64,000 nucleotides of DNA. It comes from Micropterix aruncella. Its lineage: Eukaryota > Arthropoda > Insecta > Lepidoptera > Micropterigidae. Every line of letters begins with the position of its first letter. The stretch's first letter is position 1. The notes beneath the pieces are model-generated. The model was given only the letters and a program-made list of their open reading frames with translations, was not told where the DNA came from and did no database searches. Below are positions 9,765 through 19,725 of the stretch, piece by piece. The DNA lies in assembly GCA_944548615.1 (NCBI GenBank), contig OX155971.1, forward strand, positions 24,650,877 to 24,714,876, read 5' to 3'. The position numbers were made by a program, and so were the translations under genes.

Positions 9765-10425
9765 TCTTGAGGTGTCGACTACAACAAGCGAGCCCGGAAC
9801 CACAGGACGTTTTAACGATTAGTCGTTCTATCGACCTGCAGTGAGCGTAGAAGACTTCGGACATAACAATCCGACGTCTAGCTACGCCACAACCCGTAAG
9901 AGACCAACTCCTTACCGCGAGATAGCCAGGAATAATACCCGGCGGCTCGAGAAACTCGCGCCCTTACTTCCAAATGTGACCAGATTTCTCCGGTCTCTCG
10001 ATTGGTTCCGAGTTCGCTTGCGCGGTCCTCTCCCTTACGAAGCGGTGAAACGGTGTATACCGCATCTATCGCGGACCAAGGCGTCCTTTGCCCGACTCTG
10101 AACCGGGATCGGATGGCCAATGGTCATTTCAAGAGCAGTCGCCGTAAGGTAGGCAACCACCCCCGCTCTATAGGAAACAATACAGTTCCCAGACTCCCCC
10201 GACTGTTAGTCGGAGAGCACAATCGATTGGCTTGCGCCGCTCGGTGCGCAGACCATCCAGGAGCGCCAGAGGTTTGATTCCCAGGGGAGACTGGTTGACC
10301 CAGTGTCCTACCCAGGTTCGCACCCCATGCGTGGAGGCCATCGGATGGGTGTTGACCCATGAGTGTGACCGACCCTGAACACATGGGTCATCGTGGCCAC
10401 CTCATCATGGGCCCGTTAGCTCCCA
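9765..10425 (+). repeat. Family A, copy nested in another A copy
   Basis: A 661-bp plus-strand copy running from GTCGACTACAACAAGCGAGC through GTGAGCGTAGAAGACTT, GCGCGGTCCTCTCCCTTACG, CACCCCCGCTCTATAGGAAA to GGGCCCGTTAGCTCCCA. It is flanked by CTGACTAACA (9755-9764) and CTGACTGACA (10426-10435), a near-perfect 10-bp duplication. No terminal inverted repeat is evident and the open frames on both strands have no motif. Confidence 0.75.
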
Positions 10426-10435
10426 CTGACTGACA

Positions 10436-10905
10436 GTTAAGAGTTTCAAGGCGATAGGTGAGGGCAGCAAACCCCGCCCACCGCCCGGGCAGTTATAACG
10501 ACGAGGGTCGTCTTGTCTGCCCGGGATGTCGTGCTACGACAACCCTGCGCGTACCAGAAGGGTAAAACGCGCAGGGGGTGAAATAGGGTAAACCACCCCC
10601 CCCGTACCGCCCCGAGAACCCATTTATTAAAAAAATAAAACTTATTTACAAAAAACATAAAAAATTTACAAAATATTACAAAATTTAACGAGAAAAGAAA
10701 CAACAATATCATAAATTTAGGAGCCGGTAAGCGGGGTAGAGGACGCTCCAGAACAATGAACGTGAAGGCGCACTGTCCGTGGGCAGGTCTCGGAGCAGCC
10801 ACGGGGGGGAGGAATCCCTGGATCCTGCAAAGAACGAAACGCCCCTCGGGGCGGTAAAGAGACGGACACAAAGACGGGCACTTCGGGCTGGAAGTAGCCG
10901 CCGAA
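10436..10905 (-). ncRNA. Structured 3' UTR of the R1-like element
   Basis: This is a transcript region of the element, not an independent gene. Read on the minus strand it holds a hairpin (CCTGCGCGT ... ACGCGCAGG), a second small hairpin (TGTCGT.GCACGACA) and a nested stem closed by CGGGCAG/CTGCCCG with ACGAC/GTCGT inside. The same elements occur in the plus-strand copy at 31960-32060 and, with paired substitutions, at 4108-4190. In this clade the 3' UTR is recognised by the reverse transcriptase at the start of target-primed synthesis; that role is inferred here. Confidence 0.6.
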
Positions 10906-11849
10906 TCACGCCACCAAGGAAGAGGGTACCCCCTGGGGGGTATCCCGAAGCCTCATGCTTTCCCAAGAAGCCACCCAGTGCCCCACAAACTCGCCAAACG
11001 ACTGGAAGCAGCTCCTATAACTGACCAAACCCGGGTACCAAATCGGAGAACGCCCAACGCACGCGCCCACTGCATCCATCAATTTCTCCCGTGCAGCCGC
11101 TAGAATTGGCCAAGACCAAATTACGTGTTCCGCAGTTTGGCGACCATACCCACAGGCGCACCGGGGGTCATCGGCAAGTCCAAAGTCAAATAGTTTGGCT
11201 CTGAACTCTCCGTGGCCCCCAACCAGCTGCGTGGTATGGTGGTCGAACCGCAGAAACGAATTTGCCATCCGCACTGCAACAGACGGGAAAAAGCAATGGG
11301 TGAGGCGGCCCGTACCCCCGGCGTCCCATCTAGCCTGCCAGACACGCAAGGACTCCACCCGAATCAGGCGGGCAAACTCCCCAGCTCGGTGCGCCACCGG
11401 GTCGATTGATAGGCCATGAAGGACTACCGGCTCGCCCCGGCGGTACCGCGACAACGCTGCACGCTCCAGAATTTCCAGGTCAATCGGCAAAACGCCAGCG
11501 ATGACGGGTAACGCAAGAGTGGACGTCGTTCTGTACGCCCCGGTCAGGGCCACGAGAGGGATGCGCTGTCCGCGCAGCAGCGCGACACGCGTCGCCTCAG
11601 GAACAGCAGACTCCGTCCAAGCGCGTGCGGCATAAGTCGCACGCGGGACGAAGACGCCCTTATAGATAGTCATGACCGCCGGGAAACGAATTCCCCAGTC
11701 GGCCCGACTTACTCCGCGGAGCGCAAAGAATAGATCCCGGGATTTTTCGGCTGTAATCTTTGCGTGCGAAAGAAAGGAAAGGGAAGCCGTAAGCGTCACC
11801 CCCAGGTATCGAACGGTGGCCGGGAAGGATACCGGGCGACCGTTCATCC
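10906..11849 (-). pseudogene. R1-like ORF2, C-terminal third
   Basis: About 313 codons. It begins with the post-reverse-transcriptase box FPATVRYLGVTL, continues through FALRGVSRADWG and an arginine-rich connector, and carries the cysteine-histidine motif CACGYGRQTAEHV typical of the R1-clade C-terminus. This is the natural end of ORF2, with its stop at 10906-10908. It is cut off from the catalytic part by the LINE insertion at 11850; joining across the TCCT duplication restores the frame. Confidence 0.9.
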
Positions 11850-12871
11850 TATTTTTTTTTTCTATTTATTTATTGGAATTATTAAATTAACCATTTTACA
11901 ATAAATATAATATTAAAACAAATGGCAAAAACTTTCCTCTTTCATTCACTGGCTAGTGCTGCCCAACTGGGATATACCCGTTCCAGGGCAAGCAATTTGT
12001 ATTTTTACATTTAAAACGAGGGTCGTTGAACCAACCAAACACAATAATAATAATAATAATTTTAAAATATATATAATAATAATAAATAAATATAATAATA
12101 AAGTTTACAATATTATATAGGAAATAGAAATACTAAATACATTAGAATATACATATACACACATACATACATATATACACAATATATGTTAAGTCAACTT
12201 CAAATTATTCTACTACATCGATCATGGCATGGATAGATAAACGCTCTTCTTGCACCAGCCATTTATTTATTTTGCTTTTAAACACATGACAACTGGGGCT
12301 GGTTTTAATGTCACTGCTTAATTTATTATAGAGTCTTGTAGCTATGAAAGAGTAGTGTCGCTGTCCGAAAGTCGTCTTCATCCTAGGTACATTTAAATTA
12401 TCACTCAGGAGTTGTCTAGTGGGTTTCGTGTGCGTAATAATAAAAGATTTATTTTGTTTGGCCACGAAAACCCAACGTAGTGCAGTTTTAATGAATAATA
12501 ACCTAGCATCCAAAACCTGAGCTTCTTTAAAGAGTTCCTTAGAAGAATATTGATATGGTTTGCGATGCATGATTTTTAAAATACATTTTTGCGCTGTTAG
12601 AAGTGGCGTCAGGAGGGTTTTGCAGCACCCACCCCACCCAATTATACCATAGTTAATAAGGGTTTCACATAATGCAAAATACACTATGGTTAGCGTCCTG
12701 CGATCCAGAACACTCCTCAACTCTTTGAAAGTATAACCAAGGGTTCTCACTTTCTTTGACACTGCATTGACTTGCTCTTCCCATCGCAATTTATTGTCAA
12801 CTACAATGCCTAGATATTTGACTGTGGGGGATCTCTTTAGTGGTGCACAATTACACGAGGTTTCAGAGTGT
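11846..12871 (-). mobile_element. 5'-truncated LINE inserted in R1-like ORF2
   Basis: TCCT occurs at both edges (11846-11849 and about 12868-12871), a 4-bp target duplication. The 3' end on the minus strand is an A-rich run next to 11850, as expected for target-primed insertion. The 3' UTR contains CCTGGAACGGG and CCCAGTTGGGC, shared with the LINE ending near 49018. AT-rich trinucleotide repeats occupy 12035-12110. Confidence 0.88.
12205..12871 (-). pseudogene. Jockey/CR1-like LINE ORF2 C-terminus
   Basis: An open frame of about 220 codons starting inside the protein: KYLGIVVDNKLRWEEQV, KKVRTLGYTFKELR, ETLINYGIIGWGG, then VPRMKTTFGQRHYSF and ATRLYNKLSSDIK. These are the thumb and connector boxes that follow the YADD site; the endonuclease and catalytic core are missing. 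The same subfamily occurs at 47079/48294 and at 57207/58250. It has no internal stops, so the insertion is relatively young. Confidence 0.85.
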
Positions 12872-14100
12872 CCTGATAACAGGGTTCCGCTTAAGATGTC
12901 CCTTCAGGAGAAGCGCCTGAGTTTTCGTCGGAGAGAAGGTGAGTCTGTTTCGCTGACCCCATCCGAGGATCAGGTCCAGCGAGTCAGCCACCCTTCTTTC
13001 GACCTCTGCGCGACTCCTGCCGCCCACCAGGAGGAGAGCGTCGTCTGCATAAGCGCTGACGGTGCACCCCTCCGGGTAAGGTAGACCGAGGAAATCATCA
13101 AAGAGAATGTTCCAAAGGCTAGGACCCAACACTGACCCCTGTGGACAGCCCATAGTCGAGGTTTTGGTGACGCTGGTCAGGCCGTACCTCAGAGTGACAG
13201 ATCTGTCTGAAAAGTAGCTCCTCACTACTTTCAACAAATTGTTCGGGCACAGGCGGGCGCGAAGCTTGCATATGAGCATCGGCCACCACGCGTTGTCGAA
13301 TGCACCGGAGATATCCAAAAATACGCCTACCACGTAGCGGCCGTCATAGTTGCGGACCCAGTTCTTCGCAAACAGGATGGCGTCCTCCGTGCTTTTCCCT
13401 CGGGTAAAGCCAAACTGACGCTCGTTCTGGGGAGACAGAGTCCTTTCCAGCCGTTCGCGCACAAGCACTTCGAGCACCTTACCCATTATGGGAAGGAGCG
13501 TGATGGGCCTGTACGCTTTCGGATCCGAGCGCGGCTTGTCGTTACCTTTGGGAATCACCCGCAGGAGGCCAGCCTTCCAGCATAATGGGAAATGACCGTC
13601 CCTAATGCATTTCTGCATCAGGACAGTCACCTCCCATCTTGCGAATTCCCACACCCGCTTCACTATATCAGACGTAAGGTTGTCTATCCCCGGTTCCTTT
13701 CTGCGCGATAGCGACCCGATGATGGTGCCGACCTCGTCCGCTGTTACCTCTGACAGATCAGGTACGCGCGAGTCTACGGCAATAAGCCGCCGCAGCTGCG
13801 CGTGGTGGGGATCGTCATTGTCATTCCGATCCGATGGACACAAAGAACCGAGGAGAACTGAAAGAGTGCCTTCGGTGTCAAGCGGGGCGGAAGTACCCTC
13901 GACAATGCTAGAGAGGTAGTTCCCACCCCGCTTGGCACCTTTGTCGATGACGTTCTTCATGTCCCATGGGTTTGCATTCCCAACTTTGCTAACCCATGTA
14001 CGCCAGGAATCAGTCTTGGCACGCCTAATGGCGGCGTGGTAGACGCTCCGAGCCGATCTCAGGGACTCCCGAAGTACCTCCACACGCTCAGGGGGAAGAG
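12872..14100 (-). pseudogene. R1-like ORF2, reverse transcriptase domain
   Basis: About 410 codons. It contains the linker SLRSARSVYHAAIRRAK, then RVIPKGNDKPRSDPKAYRPI, FLDISGAFDNAWW (motif A), MGCPQGSVLGPSLWN (motif B) and AYADDALLL (motif C with both catalytic aspartates). All catalytic residues visible by eye are kept. It is separated from the endonuclease by a frameshift near 14095-14110 and from the C-terminus by the inserted LINE. It supplies the polymerase for target-primed reverse transcription. Confidence 0.92.
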
Positions 14101-15099
14101 AACCCCTGCGGGCTCTTCCCCCATGCGGCGGTACGCTTGCCGGAAGCACCTGCGAAGGTCGGATATTTCCGGAGACCACCACGGTGCCGTAAAGCCTCCG
14201 CAGGGCCTCCTCCGACCGAGGACCGACTCGCAGGCCGAGGCAACTGCCTCATGAAGTGCAACACTAAGTGTCTCGGCCGAATTGGAGTGAGGGGACGGGA
14301 ACCGGGAGAGTCTCTCACAGAGGGACTCCCCAAAGCGGTCCCAGTCCACATCCGAGGTGCGGCACGCCCATTCCGAGGGGGACGGGGGATTCACACGGCG
14401 GCCAATGTCGAAGGTAACTAGTCTATGGTCTGAGGAAGACGACGATTCGTGGACGGTCCAGTTCATCATCTCCCGGGCGAATCCAGGGGAGCACAGCGTC
14501 AAATCCACATTGCTGGACCCGCCGGGGCCACAGAACGTCCGGGGCTGCCCGGGGGAGTTGACAATATGCAACCCATAGGTCGCTATCAGCTCCTCGACAG
14601 CCTCGGCTCTTCCCTTCGCGACCCTGTCCAGGCGGTCCAGGTTGCCGTCGTCGTGCCAGGACGGGGAGCGGGCATTAAAATCGCCCGCTACCACTACCGG
14701 CCGACCCCGAAGAGCGTCAAGGGCCGCGGCGAGTTCAGCAATGTAGGCGTCCACAGCCTCGCCAAACTGGAAGTAGACGCTGATGAAGTAGCAGTCCACA
14801 TCGTTGATAACTATGGACGCGCAGGCGAGGTGCTCACTGGAGAGCCGATCCAGGAACAGGGGAGGCGGGAGAGACGAACTCACCGCGATCCCTGCCATGG
14901 GTCGGTGCCCCTTCTCGAGCACAACGCACCGCCCGTCAATACCCCGGGTTTTACCGAGGAACGTGAACTGCTCCTGCACAAACGCCACTCCAATACCCAT
15001 CGTCTCAAGCGTGCGACCGAATTCGGCAGTTACAGCCCTGCTTCTCTGAAGATTCAGTTGCGCGCAACTTATCATTAGTTGGGGACTATGCCCCGCCAT
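14094..15099 (-). pseudogene. R1-like ORF2, apurinic-type endonuclease domain
   Basis: ORF2 starts at the ATG at 15097-15099, overlapping the ORF1 stop by 14 bases. Residues: CAQLNLQRS near 12-20, FVQEQF near 40-45 (catalytic glutamate), VVVAGDFNARSPSW near 135-149, SSNVDLTLCSP near 196-206 and SSSSDHRLVTFDI near 221-233 (catalytic aspartate-histidine). This nuclease nicks the target DNA and sets site preference in R1-clade elements. The frame breaks after RRMGEEPAG: a one-base indel in GGGGAAGAGAACCCC (about 14093-14107) shifts into a dead end at 14059. Confidence 0.92.
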
Positions 15100-15527
15100 A
15101 GTTCGTGGTGGCTATCTCCCTGTCCACCGCGCGCTGATAGGCCGGACAGCCCGACGAGCCCGTCACGTGAGCTGCTTCCTTTCGCAGACCCGAGCATGTG
15201 GCACACTTGGGGGTTGCCTCCTTAGCAGGGCAAGCCGACCTCTCGTGTCCGTTGCCGGCGCAATGTCCGCAGACTACCTCCTGCGAGCACTTCCCCTGGG
15301 TGTGCCCGAAATTGTGGCAGCGGAAACACCTTACCGCCCTGATGTAGTCACGCACTCTGCAAGAGTCCCAGTCCAGGAACACTCTCCCCTCCGCCACAAG
15401 CACCGCTCGCACCGCCGGGTGCACGATCCAAACACTTTGGACGACAGGGCCGTCCCTCTGGCCGAACGCGAACGCCCGGCGGGTCGAGCCTAGCGCAGTT
15501 GCCTTATCCACTGAGCAGCGGCCCTGA
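15086..15527 (-). pseudogene. R1-like ORF1 C-terminus with zinc knuckles
   Basis: About 145 codons of a Gag-like nucleic-acid-binding protein. It has two CCHC knuckles, CFRCHNFGHTQGKC and CGHCAGNGHERSAC, and a third cysteine-rich motif (CATCSG...H..SSGC). The upstream VFLDWDSCRVRDYI is typical of the block before the knuckles in this clade. R1-clade ORF1 proteins are usually several hundred residues, so most of the N-terminus is lost. The open frame continues upstream only by chance into family A. The stop overlaps the ORF2 start. Confidence 0.9.
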
Positions 15528-15975
15528 AGTCGGGGGAGTCTGGAAGCAGTACTGTTTCCTATAGAGCGGGGGTGGTTGCGGACCTTACGGCGACTGCTCT
15601 TGAAACGACCATCGGCCATCCGATCCTGGGTGAACAGCCGGGCAAAGGACGCTGTGGTCCGCGATAGATTCGGTATACACCGTTTCACCGCTTCGTAAGA
15701 GAGAGGACCGCGCAAGCGACCTCGAACTCGTAACCCATCGAGAGACTGGAGTAATCTGGTCACAATTGGAAGTAAGGGCGTGAGTGTCGGCCCGCCAGGT
15801 AACATTCCTGGCTATCTCGCGGTTAAGGCGTTGGCCTCTTACGGGCTTGTGACGTAGCTAGACGGTGGACTGTTTCGTCCCCAAGTCTTCTACGCTCACT
15901 CCAGGGAGATAGAACGACTAATCGTTAAAACTTCCTGAGGTGACGGGCTCGCCCGCTGTAGTCGACTACCCAAGT
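15528..15975 (-). repeat. Family A, distal part of the outer copy
   Basis: It continues the outer minus-strand A copy begun at 9546: AGTCGGGGGAGTCTGGAAGC, TATAGAGCGGGGGTGG, GGCGTTGGCCTCTTACGGGC, ending near GTAGTCGACTACC. With the insertions removed the outer copy would be about 0.67 kb. Confidence 0.8.
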
Positions 15976-16423
15976 TATTGACCGTGGAAGAGAAACGTCG
16001 TCAGGCGATGATCATCATAAAAATGCATTATCATCGAAACTGAACCAACAAGTAAAATTTCAACTTCATAGGATAAGGTCAAGTAGTTCTGATTGAGCTT
16101 GCAAAATTTGACCGAAACAAACTTACTCACACATATACAAACATACTGAAAAACATTGCAAGGCAAATAACAGCTTGTAAAAATAACCTAGCCTAACCGA
16201 GAACAGACCGGACGATCACTCAGCAAACATAGAGACTTCATTTTGCATGTCTTATCTAAGGTTACATGATGAAAATATAATTACTTTCTAATCAAATTTA
16301 GCGACAAATTGATTTATTGCAATCCCATGCAACCGTTACGTTACGTCCACATATAACTAGGCTTACGCCTTTGCCTAATAGATGTGCGATTTGAAACTTA
16401 TTCAAGATTGCGAGCTAAAGGGC
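15976..16423. other. No gene seen
   Basis: Unassigned AT-rich sequence between two family A fragments. The minus-strand frame at 15975-16166 has no motif. Confidence 0.4.
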
Positions 16424-16692
16424 GCTAATGGGCTTTTGTTAAGTTGGCCACAAAGACTTATTTGTTCGGGGTCGGTCACACTCACGGGTCAACACCCATC
16501 CCGCGGCCTCCACGCATGAAGTGCGAGTCTGGGTAGGACTCTGGCCTTTGGCTAATTTCCCCCAGGAGTCAATCTTCTGGCTCGCCTGGGCAATTTGCGC
16601 ACCGTGCGGCGCAAGCCAATCGATTGTGCATTCTGACTAACAGTCATGGGAGTCTGGAAACAGTACTGTCTCCTATTGAACAGGGGTAGTTA
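16424..16692 (-). repeat. Family A terminal fragment
   Basis: Same order as 9546-9764 and then across the uninterrupted internal site CTGACTAACAGTCATGGGAG to CTCCTATTGAACAGGGGTAG. This copy shows what the target site at 9764/15528 looks like without insertions. Confidence 0.8.
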
Positions 16693-16782
16693 AATTTATT
16701 ATACATTAAATTTCCACAGTCATGTAATTCGGTCATCCTCTGAGAGCTTACTAAAAAATCCTTGTATACTGATTTCCATTCC

Positions 16783-17125
16783 TATTCTTTCTGTGTCCAT
16801 GGTGAAAGACTCTGGAACGATCCCCCGGCAAATATACGAAACTCGCCTTATTTACCATAATTTAAGATTCACCTCAAAGATTACTTCTTTTCTAAGAAGT
16901 TACCAGTTCTTCCCTTTTCCTCCTTTTCCTCTCCCAATTTCCTCTTCTCGGGCATTCTTAGTTTTAAATACCTTTACTGGTCTGTATTTTATGCAGAAGA
17001 ATGGAATAATCTTTATTTTAACAATGCGTTCTTGTACCACTGTATTTAGGTTAGTTGTAAGAAATTAGATTGACTTTTTGTATAATAATTAAATGCAAAT
17101 AAAGAGTCTATTATTATTTAACACA
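16783..17125 (+). pseudogene. LINE C-terminus and 3' end
   Basis: FCVHGERLWNDPPANIRNSP, a stop, then FKIHLKDYFFSKK in the same frame from 16783: the standard G..LWN.LP..IR-FK..LK ending of Jockey/CR1-group LINEs. The 3' UTR ends gcaaataaagagtctattattattta near 17125, resembling the end at 45185-45225. Only the last part of ORF2 is present. Confidence 0.75.
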
Positions 17126-17849
17126 CAAAGTGCAAGCAATAACTCATTCAAACTGAAAAACACCAAAGTACTCTATCAGGTACAGAGAGTTCATTGCAGC
17201 TTGAATTGTATACATTACAACGCTTCTTTTATTTTACAACAAGGCCGATGCATTTTTGTGGAACGCAACCGGACGCGTCTCCGATGCAATACTGATATGG
17301 TTTCATTTTTTTGTGACGTCGTTTTCTTTCCTGCTGTACCTTTCTGTAACTCCTATAAGGCCCTCTATCGGTGTGAAGCAGATCGTCTGCATTCGCCTGT
17401 CCGCGTCGTCCGCCTCGCAGTTGCAGTTCCTTCCAAGTACTAACAATAGGAAACAATAGAAATAGTATCGCCAAAAATATTTTTTTTGCGACAGTGAAAT
17501 ATTTTTTTAATGGAATTTGGGAATAGTATATTCCTTGGCAATAACTGTTTAATGCTACGTTTGAAAAGTTCGAGAATTAAAAATCGGAGAGAACGGAAAG
17601 TGGAGAAACGAATTACAAACATTAGTCTTTCCATTAAAACAATTAGAGTTTTGAATCTATATATATATATAAGTTTATGTAAATGGATATCTTGTTATTG
17701 CATTCAATCGAATTCAATTGCAATTTCAACATAATTCGAATGCAATTTAGTTAGTTTTATACCAACCGAATATAGTGACTCAGTTGGGAGTCAGACCCGG
17801 AATCATACAATTTAAGATCAGACGACCGAACCATAGGGCCGTGTCAAAA
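17126..17849. other. No recognisable gene
   Basis: Overlapping short frames on both strands (to 116 codons) show no motif. A purine-rich stretch lies around 17560-17610. Sequence becomes AT-rich before the gap. Confidence 0.4.
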
Positions 17850-18049
17850 NNNNNNNNNNNNNNNNNNNNNNNNNNNNNNNNNNNNNNNNNNNNNNNNNNN
17901 NNNNNNNNNNNNNNNNNNNNNNNNNNNNNNNNNNNNNNNNNNNNNNNNNNNNNNNNNNNNNNNNNNNNNNNNNNNNNNNNNNNNNNNNNNNNNNNNNNNN
18001 NNNNNNNNNNNNNNNNNNNNNNNNNNNNNNNNNNNNNNNNNNNNNNNNN
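17850..18049. other. Assembly gap (200 N)
   Basis: Exactly 200 undetermined bases. A fixed length of this kind usually marks a gap of unknown true size. Open frames crossing it are artefacts. Confidence 0.95.
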
Positions 18050-18052
18050 AAT

Positions 18053-18170
18053 AAATATAAAATATATAATCAAAATATATTATCACATCGCATCTACGAG
18101 CCCCATAATCAAAGGAATCTGTGTGTTACCTCGCTTAAATAAATAATGTAAAATATAAAATAAGTAGTAA
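18053..18170 (+). repeat. Dispersed repeat, copy 1
   Basis: AATCAAAATATATTATCAC, ATCGCATCTACGAGCCCC and GTGTTACCTCG recur at 19050-19160 with substitutions. It begins at the gap, so the element is probably truncated by missing sequence. Confidence 0.6.
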
Positions 18171-18207
18171 ATAATACTTTAGTAGTAATAAGTATTTAAT
18201 AACATAA

Positions 18208-18508
18208 TGGGCCCGATTGCGTTTCTTTGTGAGCTAAAACTAAAATTAGTCCAAGCGAACGAGACAGAGCAATATGTTAGAGCGAAATATGAAACTAACG
18301 ATCGTCGATAAATACTACCTGCCGAACTTATACTCGTCCGAATAAATTCGAGCATATTTCGTGCGGTGTAAGATTTGACCTTGACGGGCAGCTTTAATGC
18401 GATAAAGTGACAACCGGTCATCTCACACTCCACTCTAGCGTATTGCCCTGTCTCGTTCACACGGACTAATTTCCAATTTTAGTTAACGAAGAAACGCAAT
18501 CGAGCCCA
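18208..18508. mobile_element. MITE with about 46-bp terminal inverted repeats
   Basis: TGGGCCCGATTGCGTTTCTT at the left end and its reverse complement counterpart (TGGGCTCGATTGCGTTTCTT) at the right end. Both arms continue to ATTAGTCC. It is 301 bp long and has no transposase. I could not settle the target duplication. Confidence 0.8.
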
Positions 18509-19049
18509 ATATCTACTTAAAATAAATATAATGCATTGTCAAACCAATATATAACAATACATTTTAAGAATTTTTTGTAATAAAGTTCAATTTTATTTAT
18601 TTATTTTATTTATTTAAAGAAAGGAACATTTTTTATTGTAACATTACCACTAGAGGCTTAATTGTAAATACTAGCAAAATATAGAGCACCGCAGACCACA
18701 ATTTTTTCAAATCAACGCCGCCCATTTTGGCCTAGACCCGTACTAAGGCAAGCGTACCAAGTAAACAGTGGCTAGTGCATACTTTAGACTACTTAATTTT
18801 TAAAAATTTCTAGGCATCAAATTTTATTAAAAATTAACTAATAATAATAAACACTGTAGGTACAAGTTAATAATTAACCTAAAAAATAAGTCATCTATGG
18901 ACATGTAAATGCGTATTTTATTATGTCAGTCTACGAATAATATTTAAAACATACCCATTTTTCACTGCATAATAGCATAATAATATAGGTGGTAAAGGAA
19001 TTTTAAAAACACGTGAAAAAGCTAAATATCATCGAGGTTCAATGTTAAA
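18509..19049. other. AT-rich, no gene seen
   Basis: ATTTATTT runs at 18593-18616; no coding or repeat call. Confidence 0.4.
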
Positions 19050-19160
19050 ATATAATCAAAATATATATAATCAATAAACATAAAATATATTATCATATCG
19101 AATCCACGAACCCCTCAAGCGTAGGAATCTAAATGTTACCTCGTAAATAAATATAATTCG
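19050..19160 (+). repeat. Dispersed repeat, copy 2
   Basis: This is the counterpart of 18053-18170 (ATATTATCATATCGAATCCA, CGAACCCC, AATGTTACCTCG). Confidence 0.6.
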
Positions 19161-19555
19161 TATACACACAATATAAAATAAATATTTACATAGCCAGAGA
19201 AATATTAAAATCGTCTGAGCCATCCTCATGCTTAAAGCAAATATTGAGCATCACAATGAATTCAATCTTATGTTTTTATTTACCCACGATATGCAGTATC
19301 ATTTTACCAAATTTTTCCGAATATTTTTCAAGGGTTGGAACTTGATATCCGTTGTGTACTCAGCGGGCTATTGGGTTATTGATAGGCGGTATAAATCGTG
19401 AGACGCATGGATATGTACATGAAGGAAGATATTTATTTATTTAAACTGTAGAAACCGAACCCTATGTGGCGAGACTTGTTGATTATGTTGAACGATCGAT
19501 TATATCAATCAGTTTTAAACCTATCGATGTAATGTTGTGTGGCACTACGGGTAAA
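19161..19555. other. No gene seen
   Basis: Unassigned sequence leading into a family A fragment. Confidence 0.4.
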
Positions 19556-19725
19556 GAACGCCCAGGTCGTTGGCCTCTAACGGGCTTGTTGGCGGTGCTA
19601 GACGGTAGATTGTATTGTCTCTAAGTCTCCTACGTTCAGCCCACGACTGAAAGAATGATCACATATCGTTATACCAGCCTTGGGCGACGGGTTCGCCCTT
19701 TGTTGTTGATAGTGCCCGACAATAC
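19556..19725 (-). repeat. Family A start fragment (variant)
   Basis: CGTTGGCCTCTAACGGGCTT, GTCTCTAAGTCTCCTACGTT and GGCGACGGGTTCGCCCTTTG match the inverted A start but are more diverged than the copy at 15750. Confidence 0.65.

Larger units (their letters stand above)
10436..15527 (-). mobile_element. R1-clade non-LTR retrotransposon, 5' truncated
   Basis: Minus-strand order: truncated ORF1 with zinc knuckles, an ORF2 overlapping it by 14 bases, the 3' UTR, and a 3' end at GAAACTCTTA without a poly(A) tail. About 1.02 kb in the middle is a later LINE insertion. Removing the element joins CTGACTGACA to GTCGGGGGAGTC, which restores family A, so the borders are well defined. The 5' flank ends CCCCCGACT and the 3' flank begins ACTGTCAGTC, giving a 3-bp overlap (ACT). 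Confidence 0.9.

Noticed and set aside
9841..10384. Several 80-90-codon frames on both strands
   Set aside because: They lie in family A, are GC-driven, and the homologous frames in other A copies are broken.
10436..10905. Antisense and sense frames of 80-140 codons in the R1-like 3' UTR
   Set aside because: They are GC-rich chance frames; the paralogous copy at 31650-32092 has the same region with length changes in the G tract that break them.
14449..15078. A 209-codon plus-strand frame
   Set aside because: It is the antisense shadow of the R1-like endonuclease, which has clear catalytic motifs on the minus strand.
17775..18146. Frames of 80-123 codons
   Set aside because: They exist only because the 200-N gap is read as open sequence.
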